Shown here one piece after another: positions 1 to 8,400 of a stretch of 64,000 nt of DNA. The stretch comes from Nonomuraea sp. MG754425 (GTDB lineage: Bacteria > Actinomycetota > Actinomycetes > Streptosporangiales > Streptosporangiaceae): NCBI RefSeq assembly GCF_021699195.1, contig NZ_SSXE01000107.1, positions 1 through 64,000 of the forward strand, in the 5' to 3' direction. The notes under the pieces were generated by a model. That model had not been told where the DNA came from, made no database searches, and saw only the letters and a program-made list of their open reading frames with translations. Position 1 is the first letter of the stretch. Every line of letters starts with the position of its first letter. Made by a program: the position numbers and the translations under genes.

Positions 1-56
1 CCGATGCACGAGGCGGTCGGGCCGCCGGGCGACGGCTCGACCGCCTCGTGCATCGG
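1..56. terminator. Inverted repeat, probable terminator at the window edge
   Basis: Bases 1-19 and 38-56 are perfect inverted copies (19-bp arms, 18-nt loop), so transcripts from either strand would form a very stable hairpin. It lies 11 nt beyond the stop of the SWIM gene, which is read towards it. There is no T tract, which is common for actinomycete terminators. The repeat touches the first base of the window and may extend further left. Confidence 0.6.
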
Positions 57-67
57 ACCGTCCTCGA

Positions 68-1399
68 TCACAGGGCGGCCTCAACCGCCGTGCGCGCGGC
101 GATCCTGGCCGACAGCACGTGCTTGCACGGCCCGCGCGACCCCCGGTGGTCGAACCACCACGGGCAGTTGCACGTGCCCTCACCGACGCGCACCCGCCGC
201 AGCCCGCCGTCGGTGGTCACCTCGGCGTGGTCGTCGGGCAGCAGGCGGACGGCCCCCGCCTCGACGAGCTTCCTGGCCGCCGTGAGGCGCGGATTCAGCT
301 CGGCCACCTGGTCCTTGTCGTAGGGCAGCTCGCGGTGGAAGTGGGCGGCCTCGTGCAGGTCGTAGCCGACCCGCCCGGACGTGCCGAGCTGGGTGAGCGC
401 CGCGCGGACCCGCTCGACGGGCAGCCCCGAGCGCTCGGCGAGCAGCCCCAGCTCGACGGTGGGCTCGAAGTTGAGCAGCATGCCCACGAGGTCGGCGTCG
501 GCCGCGGCCTCGTCGGTGGCCAACGCGTCGAGGACCTGGCCCTCGCCGGAGAAGCCGCGCCACGGCTCCGGCGAGACGGCCAGCGTGTACCGCATGCCGG
601 GCAGCTCCAGCTCCCAGGCCCCGGCGGTGGACGAGCCGTCGGCGGGCCCGTAGACGCGCAGCGCCTTGGCGAAGCGCAGCAGCGGCAGCAGTGTGGCCAC
701 CCGTCCGGCGCCCGACAGGCACACGCCGCCGCGCCCCGGCCCGGAGGACAGGCGCAGGTCGCGCCCGGCGGGCACGGCCCAGACGGTGGAGCGGGCGCCC
801 TTGGGCAGGGAGCGCAGGAACCGTACGGCCTGCGGCCCGGCCAGTTCGGCCCGCAGGTCCCAGCCGGCGGCCATCACCTGCACCTCGGCGAACCCGCGCA
901 GCCACCGGGTCGGCAGCGGCACCTTCTTCTCCACCACCGCGCCGTCGAGCGTGGTGACGGCCAGTTCGTCGGGGCCGACGCCGACGTGGAGCGGGTCGCG
1001 TCCGCCGACCCTGGCCAGCGCCTCCCGCAGCGGGCCGTTGACGTCGACGTTGGTGGTGCCCCGGTCGAGCACGTCACCGTCGAGGGCGAGCACGTCGAGC
1101 CGGGCGTAGACGCCGCCGCAGGCCGAGAACGACTCGAACCTGAGCCGCCCGCCGTCGCACGTCACCACCGGGTCGCGGGTCCAGCCCGGCCGGGGCTGGT
1201 GGTAGCGGGCGAGCGCCACGTCGGCCACGGCCAGCAGCCCGGCGGCGGCGGGCGCGGCGTGGGTGAGCAGGCCGCTGAAGAACCGGGGGTGGGCCGCAGG
1301 GCCGGATAACGCCGTGCCGCCGGAGGTCGAGAGGCCGAGCCTGCCGTCGGTCAGCACGGACGGACCGGCGTAGGTGTAAGCCTGTACCGCAGAAGTCAT
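68..1399 (-). CDS. SWIM zinc finger domain protein
   Basis: 443-residue protein of unknown role. The C-terminus (about residues 405-432) has the SWIM zinc-binding pattern C-x-C-x(n)-C-x-H, visible as CNCPWW followed by GPCKHV. SWIM domains bind zinc and probably nucleic acid or protein, and often occur in SWI2/SNF2-linked or restriction-like contexts; none of those partners is seen here. The ATG at 1399 was chosen because the protein begins MTSAVQAYTYAG there. The frame stays open far upstream, but that extension lies opposite the C39 peptidase gene and has no coding character. It diverges from the C39 gene across a 57-bp gap. Family assignment is good; function is unknown. Confidence 0.75.
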   Translation of the reverse strand: MTSAVQAYTYAGPSVLTDGRLGLSTSGGTALSGPAAHPRFFSGLLTHAAPAAAGLLAVADVALARYHQPRPGWTRDPVVTCDGGRLRFESFSACGGVYARLDVLALDGDVLDRGTTNVDVNGPLREALARVGGRDPLHVGVGPDELAVTTLDGAVVEKKVPLPTRWLRGFAEVQVMAAGWDLRAELAGPQAVRFLRSLPKGARSTVWAVPAGRDLRLSSGPGRGGVCLSGAGRVATLLPLLRFAKALRVYGPADGSSTAGAWELELPGMRYTLAVSPEPWRGFSGEGQVLDALATDEAAADADLVGMLLNFEPTVELGLLAERSGLPVERVRAALTQLGTSGRVGYDLHEAAHFHRELPYDKDQVAELNPRLTAARKLVEAGAVRLLPDDHAEVTTDGGLRRVRVGEGTCNCPWWFDHRGSRGPCKHVLSARIAARTAVEAAL

Positions 1400-1456
1400 G
1401 CCCCGAACGATAGAGATGATCACCGACACAATCGGGGCCCGTACGTAAACCATCCG

Positions 1457-2593
1457 ATGCGTGACATGAGGTGCAAAAGCACAATGGGGCTGGTGCTCAC
1501 CGTCGATCTGGCCCGTGTCGCCTTCACCCGCTTCACGGTGTCCCCTGAAGCGACCCCCGAAGCGACCGCGCCCCCCGGAGCCGGGACGACGGCAGACAGG
1601 ACGACGGGAGCCGGGAGGTGGATCGGCGGCGAGCGCCCGATCGGCTTCCCCGCCACCCAGATCGTCCCGTCGTGGACCGCGCGCACCCCGCCGGGCACGT
1701 GGATCGAGGTCGCGCTGCGGGCCAGGACCGCCTCCGGCGACCTCACCAAGTGGTACGTCATGGGCCGCTGGTCCGAGCACGGCCGTCCGCGCACCTCGGT
1801 GCCCGGCCAGGGCGACGAGGACGGCGACGTGGCGGTGGACACGTTCGTGGCCAGACGGCCGGTGACGGCCTACCAGGTACGGATCACCGGGCACGGCGCG
1901 GGAGCCCTGGTGACGGGGCTGGGCGTGATGGCCTCCGCGCTGCCGCGGCAGCCTCCGCCGCCGAGCGCGCCGGGGCCCGGCGGGGCGGTCGAACTGGCGG
2001 TGCCCCCGTTCTCGCAGCACGCGCACGCCGGCCACCACCCGCGTTACGACGGCGGGGGCGCCAACTGGTGCGGCCCCGCCTCGGTGGCCATGGTGCTGGC
2101 CTTCTGGGGCCGCGGGCCCGCGCCGGACGAGCTGGCCTGGGTGGGCGACGGCGATCCGGCCCCGGCTGTCGACCACGCGGCGGCGGGCACGTACGACGAG
2201 AGCTACCAGGGCACCGGCAACTGGCCGTTCGGCGTGGCGTACGCGGGGCGGTTCGGGCTGGCGGGGTTCGTGACGCGGCTGCGGTCGGCGGCGGAGCTGG
2301 AGCGGTTCGTCCGCGCCGGGATCCCGGTGATCACCTCGCAGTCGTTCAAGGCGCACGAGCTGCCCGGCTCCCGCTACTCCACCAACGGCCACATCCTGGT
2401 CGTCACCGGCTTCACGGCCGGGGGCGACGTCGTGGTGAACGATCCGGCCGCGCCCGACGCCGAGGTCCGGCGGGTCTATCCGCGGGCGGCGTTCGAGCAC
2501 GTGTGGCTCAGGAGCTCCGGCAGCGGCGGCATCGCGTACGTCCTGCATCCCGCGGACATCACTCTTCCCCCTTCTACCGACGGCAATTGGTGA
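1457..2593 (+). CDS. C39-like cysteine peptidase family protein
   Basis: 378 residues. The C-terminal half is a Peptidase_C39_2-type papain-like fold, with the putative nucleophile in WCGPAS (Cys about 205), a His in NGHILVV (about 312) and an Asp in VVNDP (about 328). The N-terminal half is a proline-rich, beta-type region without a convincing signal peptide, so secretion is unclear. The ATG at 1457 gives the longest product; the ATG at 1484 follows a GAGGTG and is an alternative. The S9 peptidase starts 4 nt after the stop and the M20 peptidase overlaps that, so three peptidases are probably co-transcribed and act together in peptide breakdown. Natural substrate is unknown. Confidence 0.75.
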   Translation: MRDMRCKSTMGLVLTVDLARVAFTRFTVSPEATPEATAPPGAGTTADRTTGAGRWIGGERPIGFPATQIVPSWTARTPPGTWIEVALRARTASGDLTKWYVMGRWSEHGRPRTSVPGQGDEDGDVAVDTFVARRPVTAYQVRITGHGAGALVTGLGVMASALPRQPPPPSAPGPGGAVELAVPPFSQHAHAGHHPRYDGGGANWCGPASVAMVLAFWGRGPAPDELAWVGDGDPAPAVDHAAAGTYDESYQGTGNWPFGVAYAGRFGLAGFVTRLRSAAELERFVRAGIPVITSQSFKAHELPGSRYSTNGHILVVTGFTAGGDVVVNDPAAPDAEVRRVYPRAAFEHVWLRSSGSGGIAYVLHPADITLPPSTDGNW

Positions 2594-2597
2594 GTTC

Positions 2598-4454
2598 ATG
2601 AGCATTCGACCGATCGACGTGGCCCGTACCGACGGCGGCCCTCAATGGGTGGAGGCGGTGGCCACGCCCGCCGGTGTCGAGGTCTGGTGGGACGAGCCGC
2701 GTCCGCACGAGGGCGGCCGGCGCTGCGTGGTGCGCCGCCTGCCGGACGGCTCCCGCGCGGACGCGCTGCCCGCGGGCTGGAACGCGCGCAACCGGCTCGT
2801 CGAGTACGGGGGCCGGTCGTGGCGTCCGCTGCCCGGCGGCGGGCTCGTCTTCACGAACTGGGCCGACCAGCGCCTGTACCGGCTGGACGGCGGCGACCCG
2901 GTCCCGCTCACGCCGGAGGGCCCGTCGCGCTACGGCGACCTCTACCTCCCGCCGGGCCGGGACGAGGTGTGGGCGGTCAGGGAGCTGTCCGACGTGCGGG
3001 ACCTGGTGGCGGTCCCGCTGGACGGCGGCCCGCTCAGGGTCATCACCAAAGCCCAACATTTCTTGATGAATCCCCGCATCTCCCCCGATGGCCGCCATGT
3101 CGCCTGGATCGGCTGGGACCACCCGAACATGCCGTGGGACGGCACCGAACTGTGCGTGGCCCCGCTGCGCGCGGACGGCACGGCCGGGCCGTACGAGGTG
3201 GTCGCGGGCGGCCCGAGCGAGTCGGTGTGCCAGGCCGAGTGGCGCGACGCCACCAGCCTGTACGCCGCGACGGACCCGACCGGCTGGTGGAACGTGCACC
3301 TCGTCCCCCTCGACGGCTCGCCCGCCCGCAACCTCACCCCGATGGAGCTGGAGTTCGGCACGGCGACGTGGAAGCCGGGCACGGCCTGCTTCGCCGTGGC
3401 CGGGGACGGCCGCCTGGTCGTCGTGCACGGCACCGCCGACCACCGCCGCCTGGGCGTGCTCGACCCGGAGAACGGCGAACTGCGGGAGATCGGCGGCCCG
3501 GCCACGTTCTGGTCCTCGACCGTCTCCGTCGCCGACGGCAGGGCGGCGGCCGTGCGGGCGACGCCGTGCACGCCGCTGGAGGTCACGCTGGTCGGCCTGG
3601 ACGACGGCGGGCACGAGGTGGTCTCGGCCCCCAAGCCGCTGCCGGAGCGCGCCCTGCTGCCGGATCCGGAGGCGGTGACGATCGAGGGGGTGCACGCGCA
3701 CCTGTACCCGCCGTCGGGGGCGAGCGGCCCGGGACCGTACGTGATCTTCGTGCACGGCGGCCCGACCGGGAACCTGCCGATCGTGCTCGATCTGGAGATC
3801 GCCTACTTCACCAGCAGGGGCATCGGCGTGGCCGTGGTGAACTACGGCGGCTCCACCGGCTACGGCCGCGCCTACCGGGAGCGGCTGCGCCACCAGTGGG
3901 GCGTGGTGGACGTGCACGACTGCGCCAGGGTGGCGCGCGGGCTGGTCGAGCTGGGCCGCGCCGACGCCGCCAAGCTGGCCATCAGGGGTGGCAGCGCGGG
4001 CGGCTGGACCACGGTGGCGGCGCTCGTGCACAGCGACGTGTTCGCGGGCGGGGTGGCCCACTACGCGATCACCGACCCGGAGAGCTGGGCCGCCGAGACG
4101 CACGACTTCGAGTCCCGCTACCTCGACGGGCTGGTGGGCCCGCTCCCGGAGACGCGCGAGCGCTACACCGAACGCTCCCCCCTGCTGAACGCCTTCCGCG
4201 CCTCGGGCCCGTGCCTGATGCTGCACGGCCTGGAGGACGCGATCGTGGACGTCTCGCAGGCCGAGCGGTTCACCGCCGAACTGGACCGGCACGGCAAGGA
4301 GTGGGCCCTGCGCACCTTCCCCGGTGAGCAGCACGGCTGGCGCAGGGAGGAGACTGTCGTCGCGGTGCTGGAGGCCGAGCTGGCCTTCTACGGGCTGATC
4401 TTCGGCATGGAGACGCCCGAGGTGCCGCCGTTGTCCTTGAAGGGAAGAGTGTGA
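2598..4454 (+). CDS. S9 family peptidase (prolyl oligopeptidase/acylaminoacyl peptidase type)
   Basis: 618 residues. The N-terminal part (about 1-350) is a beta-propeller-like region. The C-terminal alpha/beta hydrolase carries the nucleophile elbow GGSAGG (Ser about 465), an acid in LEDAIVD (about 547-551) and the catalytic His in GEQHGW (about 579). This is the arrangement of serine peptidases that cut short peptides, usually after proline or at acylated N-termini. No signal peptide is visible, so it is likely cytoplasmic. It sits 4 nt after the C39 peptidase and overlaps the M20 peptidase by 4 nt (GTGA), implying translational coupling. Cleavage specificity cannot be read from sequence. 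Confidence 0.88.
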   Translation: MSIRPIDVARTDGGPQWVEAVATPAGVEVWWDEPRPHEGGRRCVVRRLPDGSRADALPAGWNARNRLVEYGGRSWRPLPGGGLVFTNWADQRLYRLDGGDPVPLTPEGPSRYGDLYLPPGRDEVWAVRELSDVRDLVAVPLDGGPLRVITKAQHFLMNPRISPDGRHVAWIGWDHPNMPWDGTELCVAPLRADGTAGPYEVVAGGPSESVCQAEWRDATSLYAATDPTGWWNVHLVPLDGSPARNLTPMELEFGTATWKPGTACFAVAGDGRLVVVHGTADHRRLGVLDPENGELREIGGPATFWSSTVSVADGRAAAVRATPCTPLEVTLVGLDDGGHEVVSAPKPLPERALLPDPEAVTIEGVHAHLYPPSGASGPGPYVIFVHGGPTGNLPIVLDLEIAYFTSRGIGVAVVNYGGSTGYGRAYRERLRHQWGVVDVHDCARVARGLVELGRADAAKLAIRGGSAGGWTTVAALVHSDVFAGGVAHYAITDPESWAAETHDFESRYLDGLVGPLPETRERYTERSPLLNAFRASGPCLMLHGLEDAIVDVSQAERFTAELDRHGKEWALRTFPGEQHGWRREETVVAVLEAELAFYGLIFGMETPEVPPLSLKGRV

Positions 4455-5713
4455 AGAGCGTTGCCGAGATCTGCTCGGATCTGATCAGGTTCGACACCAC
4501 GAACCCGGGCTCGGGAGAGCGCCCGGCGGCCGAGTACGTCGCCACGCTGCTGGCCGACGCGGGCCTGGAGCCGGTGGTGTTCGAGTCCGCGCCCCGGCGG
4601 ACCACGGTCGTGGCCAGGATGGACGGCGACTCCTCCGACGCGCTGCTCGTCCACGGCCACCTCGACGTGGTGCCCGCCGACCCGGCGGAGTGGCGGCTGC
4701 ACCCGTTCTCCGGGGAGATCGAGGACGGCTGCGTCCACGGGCGCGGCGCGATCGACATGAAGGGCTCGTGCGCGATGACGCTGGCCGCCGTGCTCGGGAT
4801 GCGGGCGCGCGGCGAGCGGCCGAAGCGGGATCTGGTGCTGGCGTTCCTGGCGGACGAGGAGGCCACGGGCGACTACGGCTCGCGGCACGCGGTGAGCGAG
4901 CACCGCGAGTTGTTCGACGGCGTGAGCCAGGCGATCAGCGAGTCCGGCGGCTTCAGCGTCGCCTCCGACGGGCACCGGGTGTACCCGATCGCGGTGGGCG
5001 AGCGCGGCACCGCCTGGATGAAGGTGACGGCGCACGGGGTGGCCGGGCACGGGTCGCGCCCGGCCGTGGACAACCCGGTCGCGACGCTGGTGCACGCGCT
5101 GTCGCGGGTGGCCGCGCACCAGTGGCCGGTGCGCCTGACGCCGTCGGTGGCGGCGCTGGTCCAGAGCCTGTCGGAGATCACCGGCCGGCCGATCGACCTC
5201 GACCGGCTGGACGACGAGGCGGCCCGGCTCGGCCCGCTGGGCGGCCTGTTCGAGGGCCAGATCCGCAACTCGGCGAACCCGACGATGCTGGAGGCCGGGT
5301 ACAAGGTCAACGTCGTGCCCTCGACGGCGTCGGCGCACGTGGACGGACGCTACCTGCCGGGCCTGCAGCAGGAGTTCCTGGAGACGATCGACCGGCTGCT
5401 CGGGCCGAAGATCACCCGCGAGTTCGTGAACCTCGAGGAGGCCCCGGACGCGCCCTACCCGTCGCCGTTCTTCGACGAGCTGGCCGGGGCGCTGGTGGCC
5501 GAGGACCCGCAGGCCAGGCCGGTCCCGTACGTGATGGCCGGGGGCACGGACGCCAAGTCGTTCGCCAGGATCGGCATCGAGGGCTACGGGTTCGCCCCGC
5601 TGATGCTCCGGCCCGATCTGGACTACTTCGGGATGTTCCACGGCAAGGACGAGCGGGTGCCGGTGGAAGGGCTGGAGTTCGGCACCCGGGTCCTGACCCG
5701 CCTCCTGACCTGA
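4451..5713 (+). CDS. M20/M25/M40 family metallopeptidase
   Basis: 420 residues, a usual length for M20 peptidases and ArgE/DapE-like deacylases. Metal-ligand motifs are clear: HGHLDVV (His about 69), the bridging Asp in DMKG (about 102), the catalytic Glu pair in DEEATGD (about 136-137) and the C-terminal His in MFHGKDE (about 397). A lid/dimerisation domain lies between. The GTG start at 4451 overlaps the preceding stop in GTGA. Together with the S9 gene it looks like a dipeptide or N-acyl amino acid clearance unit. It could also be an N-acyl-amino-acid deacylase; substrate cannot be chosen from sequence. Confidence 0.88.
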   Translation: MKSVAEICSDLIRFDTTNPGSGERPAAEYVATLLADAGLEPVVFESAPRRTTVVARMDGDSSDALLVHGHLDVVPADPAEWRLHPFSGEIEDGCVHGRGAIDMKGSCAMTLAAVLGMRARGERPKRDLVLAFLADEEATGDYGSRHAVSEHRELFDGVSQAISESGGFSVASDGHRVYPIAVGERGTAWMKVTAHGVAGHGSRPAVDNPVATLVHALSRVAAHQWPVRLTPSVAALVQSLSEITGRPIDLDRLDDEAARLGPLGGLFEGQIRNSANPTMLEAGYKVNVVPSTASAHVDGRYLPGLQQEFLETIDRLLGPKITREFVNLEEAPDAPYPSPFFDELAGALVAEDPQARPVPYVMAGGTDAKSFARIGIEGYGFAPLMLRPDLDYFGMFHGKDERVPVEGLEFGTRVLTRLLT

Positions 5714-5758
5714 CGCCTGATCGCCGGGCCCGCGCGAGGCCGGCCCGGCGGTCAGGCG
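5714..5758. terminator. Bidirectional terminator hairpin
   Basis: Arms at 5714-5730 and 5742-5758 are inverted copies over 17 bp with one G-T pair and an 11-nt loop. It starts right after the M20 stop and includes the stop codon of the convergent DUF427 gene, so it can end both transcripts. Confidence 0.6.
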
Positions 5759-6495
5759 AACTTGCTCTTCGGGCGCTCCTGCAGCACGCCGTCCACGTAC
5801 ACGTCGAGCTTCTCGTCGTAGAAGGCGATCAGCCCGGCGATCTTCTCGCTCTCGGGCAGCGGCGTCCGGTACGACCAGGCGAGGTCCTCCTCGCCGTTGA
5901 CCGCCCAGTACTCGGCCGTGCCCTTGTACGGGCAGTGCGTGACGGTGCCGGTGCGCTCCAGCAGGTCGAGCCGTACGTCGGTCTTCGGCAGGTAGTAGCG
6001 GGTGGGCAGGCCGGTCTCGAAGAGGATGCGCGGGGCGCGCGAGTCGGCCACGGTCACGCCGTCGACCTCGATCCGCACGTGCCGCGAACCGGTCAGGATG
6101 TCCACCCTCGTGTACGGGTCGCGCGGGTGGACGTACACCTCCTCGTCCTCCTCGAACCAGGCGTCCATGGCCGCCCATTCGAAGCGGACGTGCCCGCGGA
6201 GTTGCTCCAGCGGCGAGTCGGGGTAGGCCAGCGCCGCGTCGGCGGCCTCGGCGGCGCCGGAGGTCACGGTGTAGAGCACCGCCTCGCCCCGGCTCGGCGA
6301 GTGCCGGGTGGCCCCGCTCGCCTTCAGCGCGGACGCGTCCACGTCGTCGAGCGGGAAGTAGTAGGTGGGGTAGTACGGGACCTCCCACACCAGCAGGGCG
6401 CGGGTGGTGTCGGCCACCACCCGGCCGCCCAGGTAGGTCCGCACGCGCTTGGCCGTGCGCTCGACACGCACCCGGCCGCGGTTCGTGGCATCCAT
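5752..6495 (-). CDS. DUF427 domain-containing protein (two repeats)
   Basis: 247 residues made of two DUF427 units. The first (about 1-120) contains RVRTYLGG and a YYFPLDDV segment; the second (about 125-245) contains HVRIEVDG, RYYLPKTDV and a CPYKGTA motif. Two-domain DUF427 proteins are common in actinobacteria; the function is not established. The ATG at 6495 begins MDATNRGRV. Its stop lies inside the terminator shared with the M20 gene. Confidence 0.85.
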   Translation of the reverse strand: MDATNRGRVRVERTAKRVRTYLGGRVVADTTRALLVWEVPYYPTYYFPLDDVDASALKASGATRHSPSRGEAVLYTVTSGAAEAADAALAYPDSPLEQLRGHVRFEWAAMDAWFEEDEEVYVHPRDPYTRVDILTGSRHVRIEVDGVTVADSRAPRILFETGLPTRYYLPKTDVRLDLLERTGTVTHCPYKGTAEYWAVNGEEDLAWSYRTPLPESEKIAGLIAFYDEKLDVYVDGVLQERPKSKFA

Positions 6496-6538
6496 GTACG
6501 CGCCAACCCCGCGCGCGCCACCCCTATTCCGGCGGCGG

Positions 6539-7126
6539 TCAGCCGACCCCGAAGGCGGTCAGGGTCGCCCACGTGGTCAGCGCGCCGACCGCCGCTCCGG
6601 CCGCGACCTGGGCCGGGGTGTGGTGCGCGAGCCGTACCCTGGCCCAGCACACCAGCCCCACGACGGCCGCGCCCGCGATCGCGGTCGGCCACGGGGGCAG
6701 CACGTGGGCGAGCACCACGACGGTGCCCGCGGAGACGGCGGCGTGGAAGGAGATCTTCCAGCGCAACGTGATCGGCACGGTCACGGCCAGCGCGACCAGC
6801 ATCGCGGTCACGGTCGCGACGAGCAGCGTCGGCGCGCCCAGCACCACCAGCAGCGCCAGCGCCAGCAGCACGGCGGCCACGGCCGCGAGCAGCGGGCCGG
6901 TGCGCCGGGCGCGGTCCACGATGTGGTGCGAGTCCAGCTTCCCCGAGCGCACCCCCACCGCGATCACCGCGGCCGGCACGCCGCCGCAGAACGCCGAGGC
7001 CATCAGGCCCCACGCCGCGCCGCTCCACCCCTGGGCGATCAGGCCGACGACCGGGGGCATCATGATCACCAGCACCTGGGGCGCCAGCACGTTGGTCACC
7101 CGTTTCGCCACAAGGTCGGCCGTCAT
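6539..7126 (-). CDS. PAP2-like phosphatase family membrane protein
   Basis: 195 residues, largely hydrophobic, with about five or six membrane segments. The second half shows a PAP2-like histidine pair context: KISFHAAVSAG (about 140-150) and RVRLAHHTPAQ (about 175-185), resembling the SGH and SRxxxxxHxxxD blocks. The first block (KxxxxxxRP) is not convincing, so catalytic competence is uncertain. Likely a lipid-phosphate phosphatase relative in the cytoplasmic membrane. ATG start at 7126. Confidence 0.65.
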   Translation of the reverse strand: MTADLVAKRVTNVLAPQVLVIMMPPVVGLIAQGWSGAAWGLMASAFCGGVPAAVIAVGVRSGKLDSHHIVDRARRTGPLLAAVAAVLLALALLVVLGAPTLLVATVTAMLVALAVTVPITLRWKISFHAAVSAGTVVVLAHVLPPWPTAIAGAAVVGLVCWARVRLAHHTPAQVAAGAAVGALTTWATLTAFGVG

Positions 7127-7187
7127 GCGGAAACCCTACGCGATCATGCACACCGCGCCGCGCAGGGACGCCGCCGCCGGAAGCGGA

Positions 7188-7655
7188 TCAGCCCTTGCCG
7201 GCCGCGTTGACGATGCGGGTGGTCGAGCGGTCGGCGATGGCGGACATCTCCCAGCACTCGGCTCCGAGGATGGCCGCCGCCGCCGCGCGGGCGCCCGCGT
7301 GGGGGTCGCCCGCCGTGTGCGCCAGGGCGGCGGGCCGCATCGGGGCCAGCAGGTCGATGTAGTCTTCCGGCCCGTGCGCCTCGGGCGGGCCCGTCACGAT
7401 GAAGACGCCGGTCACGAAACGGAGCGCGGCGAGCACCTCGGCCCGCTCCGCCGAGGGGTTGAACGGGCGGCTCGGCCCCTTCCAGGCGCGCACGCGCGGA
7501 TCGTCCTCGACGCCGACGATCAGCGGCAGCCCGCGGGCCGCCACCGCGCCCAGGTAGCGCACGTGGCCCACGTGCAGGATGTCGAAGACGCCGGTCACGA
7601 CTGCCGCCCCCGGTCGCTCGTACGGCTGCGTCCAGACGGCCTCCAGGCTGCTCAC
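7188..7655 (-). CDS. Adenylyltransferase/cytidylyltransferase family protein
   Basis: 155 residues. The N-terminal GVFDILHVGH block contains the HxGH nucleotidyl-transfer motif (about residues 28-31), and ERAEVLAALRFV follows as in cytidylyltransferase-like (RfaE/TagD/PanC fold) proteins. It would transfer AMP or CMP from a nucleoside triphosphate onto a phosphorylated small molecule; the acceptor is unknown. GTG start at 7655 behind a GGGAGG. No pathway partner lies next to it. Confidence 0.72.
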   Translation of the reverse strand: MSSLEAVWTQPYERPGAAVVTGVFDILHVGHVRYLGAVAARGLPLIVGVEDDPRVRAWKGPSRPFNPSAERAEVLAALRFVTGVFIVTGPPEAHGPEDYIDLLAPMRPAALAHTAGDPHAGARAAAAAILGAECWEMSAIADRSTTRIVNAAGKG

Positions 7656-7752
7656 GTGACCTCCCGCTCCCCCATGGGCCTAGACGACTCGTCGATCGCA
7701 GCGTACTCGGTCGGCGCACCGGCACGTGCAGGCGACCTCGGGAAAGGTCATT

Positions 7753-7761
7753 CCTACCTTT
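7753..7761. other. Loop of a small inverted repeat in a divergent promoter region
   Basis: The gap 7656-7826 between the nucleotidyltransferase (minus) and the RsbW-like gene (plus) holds an AAAGGT / ACCTTT inverted repeat (7743-7748 and 7756-7761). It is a candidate operator for one or both genes. Nothing else was recognised in this stretch. Confidence 0.25.
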
Positions 7762-7826
7762 TCGCGATAATCTCCGGGCCACCCCCGGCGCGTCTCATAA
7801 CGTCACCGGATTTGGGGGAGGTCGCC

Positions 7827-8279
7827 GTGGCATCGCCGGACTCGAACCACGCGAATGGAGACGATCAGCCCGGCGCAGGCGACGTCGTGGCCCGGTTGCC
7901 GGGGACGCCGTCGCAGGTGGCCAGGGCCAGGCAGCTCGTCACGGCGGCGCTCGGGCGCGATCACCCGCTCTACGACGAGGCGGTGCTGCTCACCAGCGAG
8001 CTGGCCACGAACGCGGTCCTGCACACCGAGTCGGGCTCCGGGGGCTCGTTCACGGTGACCGTGAACAGCACGGCGACGGCGGTGCGGGTGTTCGTCGCCG
8101 ACGGGGGCTCGGAGCAGCCGCCGTGTGTGTGCCGCGCGAACGCACGTGCCACGAGCGGGCGCGGCCTGCCGCTGATCGAGGCGCTCAGCGACCGCTGGGG
8201 GTTCACCCGCGAGGAGGGGGCCACCACGGTCTGGTTCGAGATGTCGCACGACCGGCTGCCCGCCCAGGTGGCGGTGTAG
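7827..8279 (+). CDS. RsbW-like ATP-binding (HATPase_c) protein
   Basis: 150 residues. The GHKL/HATPase fold is shown by the N box in ELATNAVLHT (about 55-64), VADGG (about 92) and the G2-like SGRGLPLIEALSD (about 110-122). Such stand-alone ATPases are numerous in streptomycetes and relatives and act as anti-sigma factors or serine kinases. The GTG start at 7827 is preceded by GGGGGAG at 7814-7820; a longer frame upstream lacks a ribosome site. A P450 gene follows 121 nt downstream. No sigma factor is adjacent, so the target is unknown. Confidence 0.75.
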   Translation: MASPDSNHANGDDQPGAGDVVARLPGTPSQVARARQLVTAALGRDHPLYDEAVLLTSELATNAVLHTESGSGGSFTVTVNSTATAVRVFVADGGSEQPPCVCRANARATSGRGLPLIEALSDRWGFTREEGATTVWFEMSHDRLPAQVAV

Positions 8280-8400
8280 CCGGGGTTCCGGACCGTCCCG
8301 AGCCCGGGTCGCCCGGGGTTCCGGCCCGGCCCGGCCTTGATCGGGAGCCGCTCCCGCAGGAGCATGGTCGGCGGGACCCGAGGACGGGAGACGACTCGGC
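8280..8400. repeat. Intergenic region with a 12-bp direct repeat
   Basis: CCGGGGTTCCGG (or a near copy) occurs twice, around 8280 and 8313, in a GC-rich spacer between the RsbW-like gene and the P450. It can fold and may terminate or regulate. A GGGAG lies about 9 nt before the P450 start. Confidence 0.3.

Noticed and set aside
1400..2605. Upstream extension of the SWIM protein frame
   Set aside because: It is antisense to the C39 peptidase gene, which has catalytic motifs in the right order.
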